Numbered from the stretch's first letter, positions 9,035-17,209 are shown. The stretch: 64,000 nt of DNA from Hyunsoonleella jejuensis (GCF_900111025.1 NZ_FOFN01000002.1:372001-436000); one strand, 5' to 3'. Numbers and translations are program-made. Notes: generated by a model from the letters alone, not told the origin.

Positions 9035-10069
9035 ATGATAAAAACAATAACAGAAAAAGATGAATGGGATTCATTAATTGCAGAGTTTAGCGAATATGAT
9101 TCCTACCATACTTATGATTATCATCATATTTCTAGTTCAAAAGACGAGACTCCGGTTTTGTTAATTTATACTGAAGATAATATTGTAATAGGTGTTCCGC
9201 TTCTCGTAAGGAGTATTAAAGGGACACCTTATAAAGATGCTACATCTGTATATGGATATTGTGGTCCAATTTCGAAAGGTATTACTAGAACTTTTGACAA
9301 CACACAATTTGTAGAGGCTTTGAAAGCACACTTATTTAACAATAATATTATTTCAATATTCGCTCGCCTTAATCCTTACATATCAAAACAAAAGGTCATT
9401 CTAGATGGTTTAGGAGAAATATCCCCATTAGGTAAAGTAGTAAATATAAATTTAACCCTAGACCATATAACTCAAAGGCAAAAGTACCACAGAAGACTAA
9501 AGAATCATGCGAATAAATCTAGAAGAAATTGTGGCATTATAAAAGCAGACAACGAAGAGTTAATTGAACAATTTGCTAGTATTTATAAAGAGAATATGAT
9601 CAGGGTTAACGCAAAGAAAATGTATTTCTTTAATAAAGAATATTTTCTTAAGCTTGTTAATAGCGAAAGTTTTAAAACCGAAATTTTATTGGCTACGGAA
9701 AAAGAAACTAATACAATAATATCTGGTGCTGTCTTTCTAAAATCTGATAATATAGTACAGTACCATCTATCGGGTACTAAAAATGATTTTTTACATCTTA
9801 TGCCCACAAAACTTCTTATTGATGAGATGAGAGTAAAATCTACTATAGACGGACTTAAGGCATTTAACCTAGGAGGAGGTGTAGGAGCTAATGAAAATGA
9901 TACACTTTTTAGATTTAAGTCGTCGTTCTCAGACGACTATCATCAGTTTTCAGTTTGGAAATTAATTATAAATCAAAAAGTCTATAATGAGCTATGCATG
10001 AGGAATGCAATCAAAAATTCAGATTTAAAATTTTTTCCGCTTTATAGATCTAAAGAGTATAACTCGTAG
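9035..10069 (+). CDS. FemAB/GNAT-like acyl or aminoacyl transferase
   Basis: A 344-residue protein with the tandem GNAT-like architecture of the FemAB/CelD (Acetyltransf_6) group. It has an N-terminal half with VIGVPLLVRS, a basic segment (RRLKNHANKSRRN) near 155-170, and a C-terminal GNAT core ending in AFNLGGGVGANENDTLFRFKSSF, the hallmark of this group. Relatives transfer aminoacyl or acyl groups in peptidoglycan or polysaccharide synthesis. It lies near a polysaccharide locus, so decoration of a surface glycan is plausible but unproven. It is followed by a terminator at 10161-10186. Confidence 0.8.
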   Translation: MIKTITEKDEWDSLIAEFSEYDSYHTYDYHHISSSKDETPVLLIYTEDNIVIGVPLLVRSIKGTPYKDATSVYGYCGPISKGITRTFDNTQFVEALKAHLFNNNIISIFARLNPYISKQKVILDGLGEISPLGKVVNINLTLDHITQRQKYHRRLKNHANKSRRNCGIIKADNEELIEQFASIYKENMIRVNAKKMYFFNKEYFLKLVNSESFKTEILLATEKETNTIISGAVFLKSDNIVQYHLSGTKNDFLHLMPTKLLIDEMRVKSTIDGLKAFNLGGGVGANENDTLFRFKSSFSDDYHQFSVWKLIINQKVYNELCMRNAIKNSDLKFFPLYRSKEYNS

Positions 10070-10160
10070 TTAAATATCTGAATATAAGGCCTCACTAAAC
10101 AAAAGCGATACATTAACGGGTACAAAAACATAGAAAACACTAAAAAAATGTCAATAAACT

Positions 10161-10186
10161 AAAAAGCCCCAAATCTGGAGCTTTTT
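10161..10186. terminator. Bidirectional terminator between convergent genes
   Basis: AAAAAGCCCC at 10161-10170 pairs with GGAGCTTTTT at 10177-10186 with one mismatch. It has A and T runs on each side and serves both the plus-strand transferase and the minus-strand Lrp gene. Confidence 0.75.
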
Positions 10187-10212
10187 AAATATACCACAAT
10201 AAAATCGCTTAA

Positions 10213-10692
10213 TTACATCTCATTAAAAATAGAATGCATTAAACGTTTTTTATCATTTATGCTTTCCTCTAAAGATATCATGGTCTCTGTGCGATATACA
10301 CCTTCTATCTCATCAAGTTTAAAAATAACTTCTTTAGCATGTTCTGTGTTTCTGGCCCTTATTTTACAAAAAATATTAAACTTTCCAGTAGTTATGTGAG
10401 CCACTGTAACAAAAGGAATTTCGTTGATGCGTTCTAAAACGAATTGTGTTTGAGAGGTATTATTCAAATAAACGCCAACATAAGCAATAAACGAATATCC
10501 TAATTTCTTGTAATCTAAAGTTAAAGAAGAACCTCTTATAATACCGGATTCCTCCATTTTTTTAACCCTAACATGCACTGTACCAGCAGAGATCAAAAGT
10601 TTTTTTGCGATATCAGTAAAAGGTATTCTTGTGTTGTCTATCAACATATCAAGAATTTGATGGTCAATTTCGTCTAGTTTAATTTTCCCCAT
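10213..10692 (-). CDS. Lrp/AsnC family transcriptional regulator
   Basis: 159 residues. The N-terminal winged HTH (LDEIDHQILDMLIDNTRIPF, then a recognition helix in ISAGTVHVRVKKM) occupies about 1-60, and the C-terminal RAM/AsnC ligand domain about 65-150. Family members sense amino acids and form octamers on DNA. It lies 70 bases downstream of the M14 carboxypeptidase in the same direction, which is consistent with a link to peptide or amino acid use, but the effector cannot be inferred. Confidence 0.93.
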   Translation of the reverse strand: MGKIKLDEIDHQILDMLIDNTRIPFTDIAKKLLISAGTVHVRVKKMEESGIIRGSSLTLDYKKLGYSFIAYVGVYLNNTSQTQFVLERINEIPFVTVAHITTGKFNIFCKIRARNTEHAKEVIFKLDEIEGVYRTETMISLEESINDKKRLMHSIFNEM

Positions 10693-10762
10693 AATGAACT
10701 ATTCTTAAATAAAAATCAAAAATAATACATTTCTTATAAAGAATACGCATATTTAATGCGTT

Positions 10763-11917
10763 TTATTTTGAAAATAATGCGATTTCCTCATTATTTAATT
10801 TTACGAAAACGTTTTCGCTATCAATTTTAAGCGCTGTACCATCAACAGACGAGACCACAGCGGCATTAGCGTTAATTTGCTTGTGACCAAAACTTTCTTC
10901 AAGCGATCCTATTTTTTTCAAAATGGGTATAAAAACAATCCGTTCTTTCTCCAAACGCTCTTCATATTGAAATGCTAAATCAAAAGTTTCTTCATCTTCA
11001 TTATTTAAACGGACGTTTTTAATGATTACATCGTAAAAAAGCTTTTTATTTTCTGGAATATCAAAATATGCCTTATAACCATTACCATTAATAGCGTTAT
11101 CTGCAATATAAGCTAAGGAAGTTAAATAGGATATATAAATAAGTTCACGTGTCTTTTCCCTTGCGTAATCATTTATGAAGTGTCCAGCCTCAAATAATAT
11201 GGTTGGCACATTTTCAGATTGAAACGTATCCCCTACGCAGTTTATGTTAAATGCATCATCATAAACCCCCACTTGGTTTGGAATTACTTCTTGTAAATAG
11301 CCATTCATTTCAGCTATAATTTCCATGGCTATCTTACGGGTTGGGGTTATAGTGCATGACGCATCTTGTGCTGGTGCTAAAAACGAAACCGTAGCCGAAT
11401 TATTAGTTGTTCCTGCACTAAAAATAGTGCGTTGCCCATGAAGGTTATAACAAAAATTAGGCTTAAAATCCTCAAAAACCTTCCGTAACACATTACTTTC
11501 AGGTTGTGATCTATTTTGTGCATCTCTATTTAAATCAACTCTATTAGCATTTACCCTAGTGTAAGCTTTTGCGCCATCAGGATTTAAAATCGGTATAATA
11601 CATAATGTGCATGCCTTTAAAATACCATTTGTTATCGGTTCATTTGAAACGCATGTGTTCAATAAATCAAAAATTGCTTTAGTGGTTGTAGATTCATTAC
11701 CGTGCATTTGAGACCACATTAGTATTTTTTTTGGTCCATGCCCAATTGTGATGGAAAAAATATCATCGCCTAAAACTGACTTACCAACGATTTCAACCTT
11801 AGCAAAACTCTTAAATGTTGTAAGTAAAGGCGTAATATTTTCGTTAGTAATATACCTGTGATAAAGTGATTCTTCTTTGTGCTTTTCGAACAAGAATTGT
11901 AAGTCTGTAATTTCCAT
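10763..11917 (-). CDS. M14 family zinc carboxypeptidase
   Basis: 384 residues from the ATG at 11917. I reject the earlier ATG at 11947 because the promoter-like TACTTTTG (11935-11942, minus strand) lies across those codons. The zinc ligands are His72 and Glu75 (HGNES) and His160 (NLHGQ); the catalytic Glu243 lies in ILFEAGHF; RVDLNRD is the substrate-carboxylate motif. There is no signal peptide, so it probably acts in the cytoplasm, trimming C-terminal residues from peptides or acting on amidated or cell-wall-derived peptides. A C-terminal domain of about 100 residues has no recognised function. It is divergent from an XRE regulator that may control it. Confidence 0.87.
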   Translation of the reverse strand: MEITDLQFLFEKHKEESLYHRYITNENITPLLTTFKSFAKVEIVGKSVLGDDIFSITIGHGPKKILMWSQMHGNESTTTKAIFDLLNTCVSNEPITNGILKACTLCIIPILNPDGAKAYTRVNANRVDLNRDAQNRSQPESNVLRKVFEDFKPNFCYNLHGQRTIFSAGTTNNSATVSFLAPAQDASCTITPTRKIAMEIIAEMNGYLQEVIPNQVGVYDDAFNINCVGDTFQSENVPTILFEAGHFINDYAREKTRELIYISYLTSLAYIADNAINGNGYKAYFDIPENKKLFYDVIIKNVRLNNEDEETFDLAFQYEERLEKERIVFIPILKKIGSLEESFGHKQINANAAVVSSVDGTALKIDSENVFVKLNNEEIALFSK

Positions 11918-11934
11918 GTAACATATTTGGTGTA

Positions 11935-11968
11935 CAAAAGTAAACATTTACTATTTTACAATTGTAAA
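11935..11968 (-). promoter_or_regulatory. Promoter of the carboxypeptidase gene with overlapping palindrome
   Basis: On the minus strand, TTG (11959-11961) and TACTTTTG (11935-11942) are spaced 16 bases apart as -33/-7 elements. The perfect 14-bp palindrome TTTACAATTGTAAA at 11955-11968 overlaps the -33 element, as an operator would. A second dyad, GTAAA-CA-TTTAC, sits at 11939-11950. Confidence 0.5.
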
Positions 11969-12169
11969 CATTAAATTATGGGGTCTTTGTACACATTTAT
12001 AAACATCTTTATATAGTTATAAGCAAGCATTTCTTTCAAAATGAAACTTGAATTTATCTTAAACTACTATTTATTTGTATTTCAGTTATTTATATTACAA
12101 TATATAAAGTTTTAATTTAATATTAAATGAATAAATTAAAATAAATTTAAACATTTAGCACTCTAATTT

Positions 12170-12183
12170 GTTACATTTGTAAA
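12170..12183 (+). promoter_or_regulatory. -7 box and operator-like site of the XRE regulator
   Basis: TACATTTG at 12172-12179 matches the TAnnTTTG consensus 31 bases upstream of the ATG at 12211. The same stretch (GTTACATTTGTAAA) is a degenerate copy of the palindrome at 11955-11968, suggesting autoregulation. Confidence 0.5.
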
Positions 12184-12210
12184 ACACATTTACCTGAATA
12201 CTAGTTTACA

Positions 12211-12588
12211 ATGATAAACAGTGAAAAATTCACTAAAAGACTTCAAAAAGTCATCGAATATTACGGAGAATCTGCTTCGTCGTTTGCTGAAAAAATTGGT
12301 GTGCAGCGCTCTAGTATTTCACATATTTTATCAGGTAGAAATAAACCAAGTTTAGAATTTGTCTTAAAGGTGCTAACCGCTTTTCCAGAGGTAGAACTAT
12401 ATTGGTTGTTAAATGGCAAGGGCACTTTTCCAAAACAAGCGCCAGAAGAAAACACGCCCTCACCTTCTCCTCTTCAAAATATCACTGGAGATAAAACAAT
12501 AGCTAAACCTTCAATAGCCAGTCAAAAGAAAATTGAGCGTATTGTTATATTTTATTCTGACGGAAGTTTTGAAAATTTCGAAAAATAA
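12211..12588 (+). CDS. XRE-type helix-turn-helix regulator
   Basis: 125 residues. An HTH_3-type domain covers about 5-65 (SFAEKIGVQRSSISHILSGR is the HTH with its recognition helix), followed by WLLNGKGTF. A Pro/Ser-rich linker and a short C-terminal segment IVIFYSDGSFENF complete it; this layout is common in flavobacterial phage-repressor-like regulators. It is divergent from the carboxypeptidase gene with a 293-bp gap carrying related TTTACA-type dyads at both ends. It is probably a repressor of itself and possibly of the peptidase. No toxin partner or prophage genes are nearby. Confidence 0.88.
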   Translation: MINSEKFTKRLQKVIEYYGESASSFAEKIGVQRSSISHILSGRNKPSLEFVLKVLTAFPEVELYWLLNGKGTFPKQAPEENTPSPSPLQNITGDKTIAKPSIASQKKIERIVIFYSDGSFENFEK

Positions 12589-12628
12589 ACTTGTAGTTTG
12601 TAGTTTTGCAACAAATAACTTTTTTGTA

Positions 12629-13000
12629 ATGAAAAAAATCCTTGCAACATTTCTATTAGTCACCATTTTATCTTGTTACCAAAGTGAAAGAAACTGCGAA
12701 TATTTTAAAACTGGCACTTTTAGAAGTGAAGCTGTTATAAACGATGAAGTTTACACATCTGAATTCACGAGAACTGAAGCGTTCCAAGTTGAAACGTATA
12801 ATAACCATATAGATTCCTCGGAAGTACGATGGATAAACAATTGCGAGGTGGTTTTCAAGACCATTAACCCTAAGAACATGGCAGAACAGAAAGATGTTCA
12901 TCTTAAAATACTAACCACCACAGACTCTAGCTACACGTTTGAGTATTCGTATGTGGGCGAAGTTAAAAAAGCTAAAGGCACTGCGTATAGAGTAAATTAA
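12629..13000 (+). CDS. Small lipoprotein of unknown function
   Basis: 123 residues from the ATG at 12629; extending upstream would need a TTG start inside the preceding gene. A lipoprotein signal peptide ends in TILSC with Cys16 as the lipidated residue. The remainder is a compact beta-rich domain with Cys24 and Cys68-type residues and no family I recognise. It begins 41 bases after the XRE gene and may share its transcript. Its stop overlaps the stop of the convergent gene at 12997 by 4 bases. Confidence 0.78.
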   Translation: MKKILATFLLVTILSCYQSERNCEYFKTGTFRSEAVINDEVYTSEFTRTEAFQVETYNNHIDSSEVRWINNCEVVFKTINPKNMAEQKDVHLKILTTTDSSYTFEYSYVGEVKKAKGTAYRVN

Positions 13001-13497
13001 TCAAAAGGATATAAAAAGGACTCCACCGTGTTAAACTCAATGGTTTTGTCTTCATTAACAAAATAAGTCACAAAAACTTCACCCCAATATTCCCCATCCG
13101 AAAAATCGGCTATAATCCATCTGTGATTTAGCAATTTAACCGTGTTAATAAGCATTTTTCTACCTTCTGAAGATACGTAAGGAACTATTGGATGCTGTCC
13201 TTTAAATTCATTCGTACTATAAATTTCATCCTTTATCATTGGAATTAATTGGCTTACATTATAACCATCTTTTTCAAAATAAGTCAAAGCATCTTCATTG
13301 TGCTCTAAATTAAAATGCGATTGGGTTATTAAGGCATCATTTAAAACTGCAATTGAATCCGTTAATCTTTCCACCTTTCCTAGAGCACTTTCTATCTTTT
13401 TATTTTGATTTTCAAAAATACGTTTAGCATTTGCATATTGAAAAATGACCAATAACAACGTAAACACGAACAAATACATAAAAATTCTTTGTTTCAT
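12997..13497 (-). CDS. Membrane-anchored protein of unknown function
   Basis: 166 residues: one N-terminal transmembrane helix at about 4-22, a coiled-coil-like stretch at about 28-57 (NQNKKIESALGKVERL), then a soluble C-terminal domain with VNTVKLLNHRWIIADFSDG and a strand-rich end. The topology suggests a short cytoplasmic N-terminus and a periplasmic domain. It lies 5 bases downstream of the MBL hydrolase gene on the same strand, so the two are probably co-transcribed. No function can be assigned. Confidence 0.75.
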   Translation of the reverse strand: MKQRIFMYLFVFTLLLVIFQYANAKRIFENQNKKIESALGKVERLTDSIAVLNDALITQSHFNLEHNEDALTYFEKDGYNVSQLIPMIKDEIYSTNEFKGQHPIVPYVSSEGRKMLINTVKLLNHRWIIADFSDGEYWGEVFVTYFVNEDKTIEFNTVESFLYPFD

Positions 13498-13502
13498 CTC
13501 TA

Positions 13503-14264
13503 TTAAATTGAAATTTCTAAATTATCATAAGCTAAAAACACATTCTCTGGCAACTGCTTTTCTACTTCAGCATGAAACCCTAATAAATGACTTATATGCG
13601 TTAAAAAGGCTCGTTCAGGCTGTATTTCTTCTATAAACTTTAAAGCTTCCTCCAAGTTAAAATGCGAGTAGTGCGCCTCTATTCTTAACGCGTTAACCAC
13701 AAGCACTTTAACGCCTTTTATCTTTTGCTTTTCTTTTTGCTTCATTGATTTTAAATCGGTTGTGTAACAAAAGTCATTAAAGCGAAAACCGAATACATTT
13801 AATTTAAAATGCTTCCCTTTAACCGGAATCACTTTTACATCAGCAAGATTAAAAGGCTTGTTTTTAATTTTTTGAATTGAAACCGAAGGCGCGCCAGGAT
13901 ACTTATTTTCAGTTTCAAAAATATAGTCAAATCGTTTTTTAAGCGCCTTTAAAACTCGTTTATGCGCATAGATTGAGATATTTCCTTGTTTAAAATAAAA
14001 CGGCCTTATATCGTCTAATCCAAGCACATGGTCAGAATGCTCATGCGTAAATAAAATACCATCTATTTTTTCACAGCCGCAGCGCAACATTTGCTGCCTA
14101 AAATCAGGTCCACAATCCACAATATACTTATTATCCTCCCACTCAATTAAAACAGAGGTTCTCAACCTACTATCTTTAGGGTCTGTACTTAAACAAACAG
14201 GATGCCTACTCCCAATTACGGGAATACCTTGTGATGTGCCAGTACCTAGAAATGTTACCTTCAA
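13503..14264 (-). CDS. MBL-fold metallohydrolase, PhnP-like
   Basis: 253 residues starting MKVTFLGTGTSQGIPVIG, as in homologous phosphodiesterase-like MBL proteins. The metal motif HEHSDH is near 76-81, VDCGPDF near 48, and a C-terminal THISH motif near 222. The only in-frame start that preserves the first strand is a TTG at 14262-14264, because an in-frame TAA lies three codons upstream; a TTG start is therefore well supported. It is probably a cytoplasmic phosphodiesterase or nuclease of the PhnP/RNase Z-like group. It is divergent from the gene at 14360. Confidence 0.88.
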   Translation of the reverse strand: MKVTFLGTGTSQGIPVIGSRHPVCLSTDPKDSRLRTSVLIEWEDNKYIVDCGPDFRQQMLRCGCEKIDGILFTHEHSDHVLGLDDIRPFYFKQGNISIYAHKRVLKALKKRFDYIFETENKYPGAPSVSIQKIKNKPFNLADVKVIPVKGKHFKLNVFGFRFNDFCYTTDLKSMKQKEKQKIKGVKVLVVNALRIEAHYSHFNLEEALKFIEEIQPERAFLTHISHLLGFHAEVEKQLPENVFLAYDNLEISI

Positions 14265-14302
14265 AACGTATTATTTAGCAGAACAAAAATAGGGTTATTT
14301 TT

Positions 14303-14331
14303 TTGTAACCTATGGTTATTTGGTATCTTTA
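14303..14331 (+). promoter_or_regulatory. Promoter that fixes the start of the gene at 14360
   Basis: TTG at 14303-14305 and TATCTTTA at 14324-14331 are spaced 18 bases apart, close to the TTG/TAnnTTTG pattern. The site overlaps an in-frame upstream ATG at 14312, so translation should begin at the downstream ATG. Confidence 0.5.
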
Positions 14332-14359
14332 CCCAAAATTGCAAACTTATCAAGAGCTT

Positions 14360-15841
14360 ATGGAAATCAGCATACATGGTGACAGAGAATTTGATGATAT
14401 CCCATCATTAAAATCTAAAGCGCTCCGAATAAACCTTAACGAAAATATTTACGGAACATTTGCTGAAATTGGTGCGGGACAGGAAACCGCTAGACATTTT
14501 TTTAGGGCAGGTGGTGCTTCTGGAACTATAGCCAAAGCAATGTCTGCCTATGATAAAGACTTTAGTGATGCCATCTACGGAATTGAGGATGATAGGCGCT
14601 ACGTTACCGAATCTAGGTTGCGAAAAATGCTAACACATGAAATGGCATTGATGGAAGAGCGAATTACTAGGGATAAGAACCCAGATAAAATATTTTTCAC
14701 CTACGCCAATACTGTTGCAACTATAGATTTTGCAAAACAGTTTAAAGGCCATGGATGGGTAGGGCTAAAATACCAAGTTGAAGCTGGAGCGGAATACAAC
14801 GAAATAATTTTACATATAAGATTTAAGGAAACAGACGCGCGTTTACAGCAAGAAACCCTTGGTGTTTTAGGTACAAACCTAATTTATGGTGCATTTTACA
14901 AATACAACGAACCTAAAAAACTTCTGAGATATCTATATGATCATTTAGATAAAGACCAGTTAGAAATAGATACCATAAACTTTTCAGGGCCAGTATTTAA
15001 AAATGTAGACAACCGTTTAATGAGCTTGCAGTTGGTAAAAAATGGCATGACCGATGCCGTAATGTTTGGTCCAGATGGCAATAACGTATTGCCTGCACGA
15101 ATTTTTTACAAGAAGAATATTTTGGCGCTTCGTGGTAGTTTCAGACCCGTTACCAAGGTGAACATGGCTATGTATGAGAAGTCATATGAAATGTTCGTAA
15201 AAGAAAACAAGGTAGATCCAGAAAAAACCGTTGTAGTTTTTGAAATCACCTTATCTAATTTACGTGCTGAAGGAAAAATAGATGAACAAGATTTTATAGA
15301 TAGAGCTGATTTATTATGTGCACTAGGGCAGTCTGTAATGATTTCAAATTTCCAAGAGTACTACAAAGTTGTAGAATACTTCTCTAAATACACAAAGGCC
15401 AGAATGGGATTAGCGATGGGTGTGAGCAACCTTGTTGACATTTTTGATGAAAAATACTATCGTCATATTAGCGGAGGTATTCTTGAGGCTTTCGGCAAGT
15501 TGTTCTTTAAAGACCTTAAGGTGTATTTATATCCTATGTTTGACCCTGAAACTGGTGAACTGATTAATAGTGAAAATCTTAAGGTATATCCTCGTATGAA
15601 AGAGCTTTATAAGTTCTTTAAATATAATGGCAAAGTAATAGACATTAAGGATTATGACGAAAGTATTATGAATATTTTCTCAAGAGAGGCACTAAGCTTA
15701 ATTGAAAAAGGAGAACCTGGATGGGAAGATATGCTTCCTGAAGGCACTGCAGATTTAATTAAGGATTTTAGGTTATTTGGTTACACCAGAAGACCTTTAA
15801 AACCCTTGACATTAAAACGAAGAACAGCTAGAAAGAAATAA
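14360..15841 (+). CDS. Large conserved bacterial protein of unknown function
   Basis: 493 residues from the ATG at 14360; the ATG at 14312 lies inside the promoter. The strikingly conserved-looking N-terminus IYGTFAEIGAGQETARHFF is followed by RAGGASGTIAKAMSAYDKDF. The middle is an alpha/beta domain and the C-terminus is basic (TLKRRTARKK). There is no signal peptide or membrane helix. Homologues are sometimes named nicotinate-nucleotide adenylyltransferase, but I see no HxGH nucleotidyltransferase motif to support that. It is monocistronic, ended by the terminator at 15841-15868. Confidence 0.75.
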   Translation: MEISIHGDREFDDIPSLKSKALRINLNENIYGTFAEIGAGQETARHFFRAGGASGTIAKAMSAYDKDFSDAIYGIEDDRRYVTESRLRKMLTHEMALMEERITRDKNPDKIFFTYANTVATIDFAKQFKGHGWVGLKYQVEAGAEYNEIILHIRFKETDARLQQETLGVLGTNLIYGAFYKYNEPKKLLRYLYDHLDKDQLEIDTINFSGPVFKNVDNRLMSLQLVKNGMTDAVMFGPDGNNVLPARIFYKKNILALRGSFRPVTKVNMAMYEKSYEMFVKENKVDPEKTVVVFEITLSNLRAEGKIDEQDFIDRADLLCALGQSVMISNFQEYYKVVEYFSKYTKARMGLAMGVSNLVDIFDEKYYRHISGGILEAFGKLFFKDLKVYLYPMFDPETGELINSENLKVYPRMKELYKFFKYNGKVIDIKDYDESIMNIFSREALSLIEKGEPGWEDMLPEGTADLIKDFRLFGYTRRPLKPLTLKRRTARKK

Positions 15842-15868
15842 AAAAAAGAGCCAAATGGCTCTTTTTTT
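15841..15868. terminator. Bidirectional terminator
   Basis: A perfect 12-bp stem, AAAAAAAGAGCC (15841-15852) with GGCTCTTTTTTT (15857-15868) around a 4-base loop. It serves the gene at 14360 and the convergent bcp gene, and overlaps the stop codons of both. Confidence 0.85.
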
Positions 15869-16322
15869 ATGCATCTAATATTTGTGCCGCATGCGCCTTT
15901 GTTTTCACTTTCGTGATTACATTCTCAATAATGCCATTTTCGTCAATAATAAAAGTAGTTCTGTGAATGCCATCATACTCCTTACCCATAAACTTTTTTG
16001 GCCCCCAAACACCAAAAGCTTCAATTACCAACTTGTCTTCATCTGCTAACAGCGGATATTTAAAACCATATTTATTCTTAAAATTAGATTGTTGTTTAGC
16101 ACTATCTGCACTTACACCAAGTATTTCGTAGCCTAAAGATTGAAAACGGTCAAAATTATCATTTAAATCACATGCTTCAGCTGTACACCCAGGAGTGCTC
16201 GCTTTTGGGTAAAAGAATACCACTAGTTTTTTTCCTTTATAATCACTTAGCTGCACAGTATTACCTTGTTCGTCCAAGGCTTTAAAATCGGGTGCCTTAT
16301 CTCCTACTTTTAATGTTGTCAT
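15867..16322 (-). CDS. bcp: Thioredoxin-dependent thiol peroxidase BCP
   Basis: 151 residues, the normal length for the BCP/PrxQ class. Peroxidatic Cys46 and putative resolving Cys51 lie in STPGCTAEAC, giving the five-residue spacing of atypical two-cysteine enzymes such as E. coli Bcp. It reduces hydrogen peroxide and organic or lipid hydroperoxides using thioredoxin in the cytoplasm. A minus-strand TATTTTTG -7 box lies at 16361-16368, in the gap shared with the divergent nth gene. Confidence 0.95.
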   Translation of the reverse strand: MTTLKVGDKAPDFKALDEQGNTVQLSDYKGKKLVVFFYPKASTPGCTAEACDLNDNFDRFQSLGYEILGVSADSAKQQSNFKNKYGFKYPLLADEDKLVIEAFGVWGPKKFMGKEYDGIHRTTFIIDENGIIENVITKVKTKAHAAQILDA

Positions 16323-16375
16323 ATCAATTTTTTGTTTAATAATTTATTAACTTCGTTTCACAAAAATACAACCAA

Positions 16376-17035
16376 ATGACCAAACAAGAAAGCGTAGACT
16401 TTGTTATAAAAACGTTAAACCAAATTTACCCTCATATTCCTATCCCGTTAGACCATAAAGATCCTTACACATTGCTAATAGCGGTTTTAATGTCTGCTCA
16501 AAGTACCGATGTTCGTGTTAATCAAATAACACCACTTCTATTTGAAATTGCGGACAATCCTTACGATATGATAAAGCTTTCGGTTGAAGACATTAGAGAC
16601 ATTATAAAACCTGTTGGACTATCACCCATGAAAAGTAAAGGCATACATGGTTTATCTAAAATTTTAATTGAAGAACACGATGGTAAAGTACCACAAAGTT
16701 TTGAAGCTTTAGAAGCCTTACCAGCTGTAGGACATAAAACGGCAAGCGTAGTAATGTCACAAGCATTTGGCGTTCCCGCTTTTCCTGTAGATACACATAT
16801 TCATCGTTTAATGTACCGTTGGAATTTAAGTAGCGGTAAAAATGTGGCACAAACCGAAAAAGACGCCAAACGCCTATTCCCAAAGGAATTATGGAACGAT
16901 TTGCATTTGCAGATTATTTGGTACGGACGCGAATACTCCCCTGCCCGAGGTTGGGATTTAGAGAAGGACGTCATTACAAAAACTATTGGACGTAAATCAG
17001 TAATTACCGAATATTATAAGAAGAAAAAATCCTGA
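16376..17035 (+). CDS. nth: Endonuclease III-like DNA glycosylase lacking the iron-sulfur cluster
   Basis: 219 residues. The helix-hairpin-helix LPAVGHKTASVV carries the catalytic Lys121, and VDTHIHRL carries Asp139; both align with Lys120 and Asp138 of E. coli Nth. It should excise oxidised pyrimidines and cleave abasic sites. E. coli Nth ends in a CX6CX2CX5C [4Fe-4S] loop. Here the corresponding region reads YGREYSPARGW and onward, and the entire protein contains no cysteine, so the cluster is absent. It stands alone on the plus strand with a strong terminator. Confidence 0.93.
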   Translation: MTKQESVDFVIKTLNQIYPHIPIPLDHKDPYTLLIAVLMSAQSTDVRVNQITPLLFEIADNPYDMIKLSVEDIRDIIKPVGLSPMKSKGIHGLSKILIEEHDGKVPQSFEALEALPAVGHKTASVVMSQAFGVPAFPVDTHIHRLMYRWNLSSGKNVAQTEKDAKRLFPKELWNDLHLQIIWYGREYSPARGWDLEKDVITKTIGRKSVITEYYKKKKS

Positions 17036-17058
17036 CTCATGAAGAATCAGGATTTTTT
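17024..17058. terminator. Terminator downstream of nth
   Basis: A 12-bp stem (AAAAAATCCTGA at 17024-17035 with TCAGGATTTTTT at 17047-17058). The nth stop codon is part of the ascending arm. It also faces the small minus-strand gene at 17063. Confidence 0.85.
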
Positions 17059-17062
17059 GATT

Positions 17063-17209
17063 TTAATTTAGAAGTATATCGAACTTCGTTTCTTGTCCTT
17101 TTACCACTTTAAGCGCTTTTGAATAATTTAACAGAAAACTAATAGTTTCGTCCTTGGGCTTAAGATTTTCAGTATTTTGAATAGAATTTTTAGAGTAAAT
17201 TTTTGCCAT
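17063..17209 (-). CDS. 48-residue small protein downstream of a sigma factor gene
   Basis: A short ORF (MAKIYSKNSIQNTENLKP at the start, KALKVVKGQETKFDILLN at the end) 57 bases downstream of the ECF sigma factor gene and in the same direction. It is hydrophilic at the N-terminus, with a predicted helix around TISFLLNYSKAL. There is no signal peptide or transmembrane segment. Its position, codon use like its neighbours and lack of other coding potential make it a likely real gene, possibly co-transcribed with the sigma factor. I do not recognise a named family. Confidence 0.65.
   Translation of the reverse strand: MAKIYSKNSIQNTENLKPKDETISFLLNYSKALKVVKGQETKFDILLN

Noticed and set aside
12211-13000. 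XRE regulator and small lipoprotein as a toxin-antitoxin pair
   Set aside because: The second protein has a lipoprotein signal peptide and a beta-rich domain, with no toxin-like motif.
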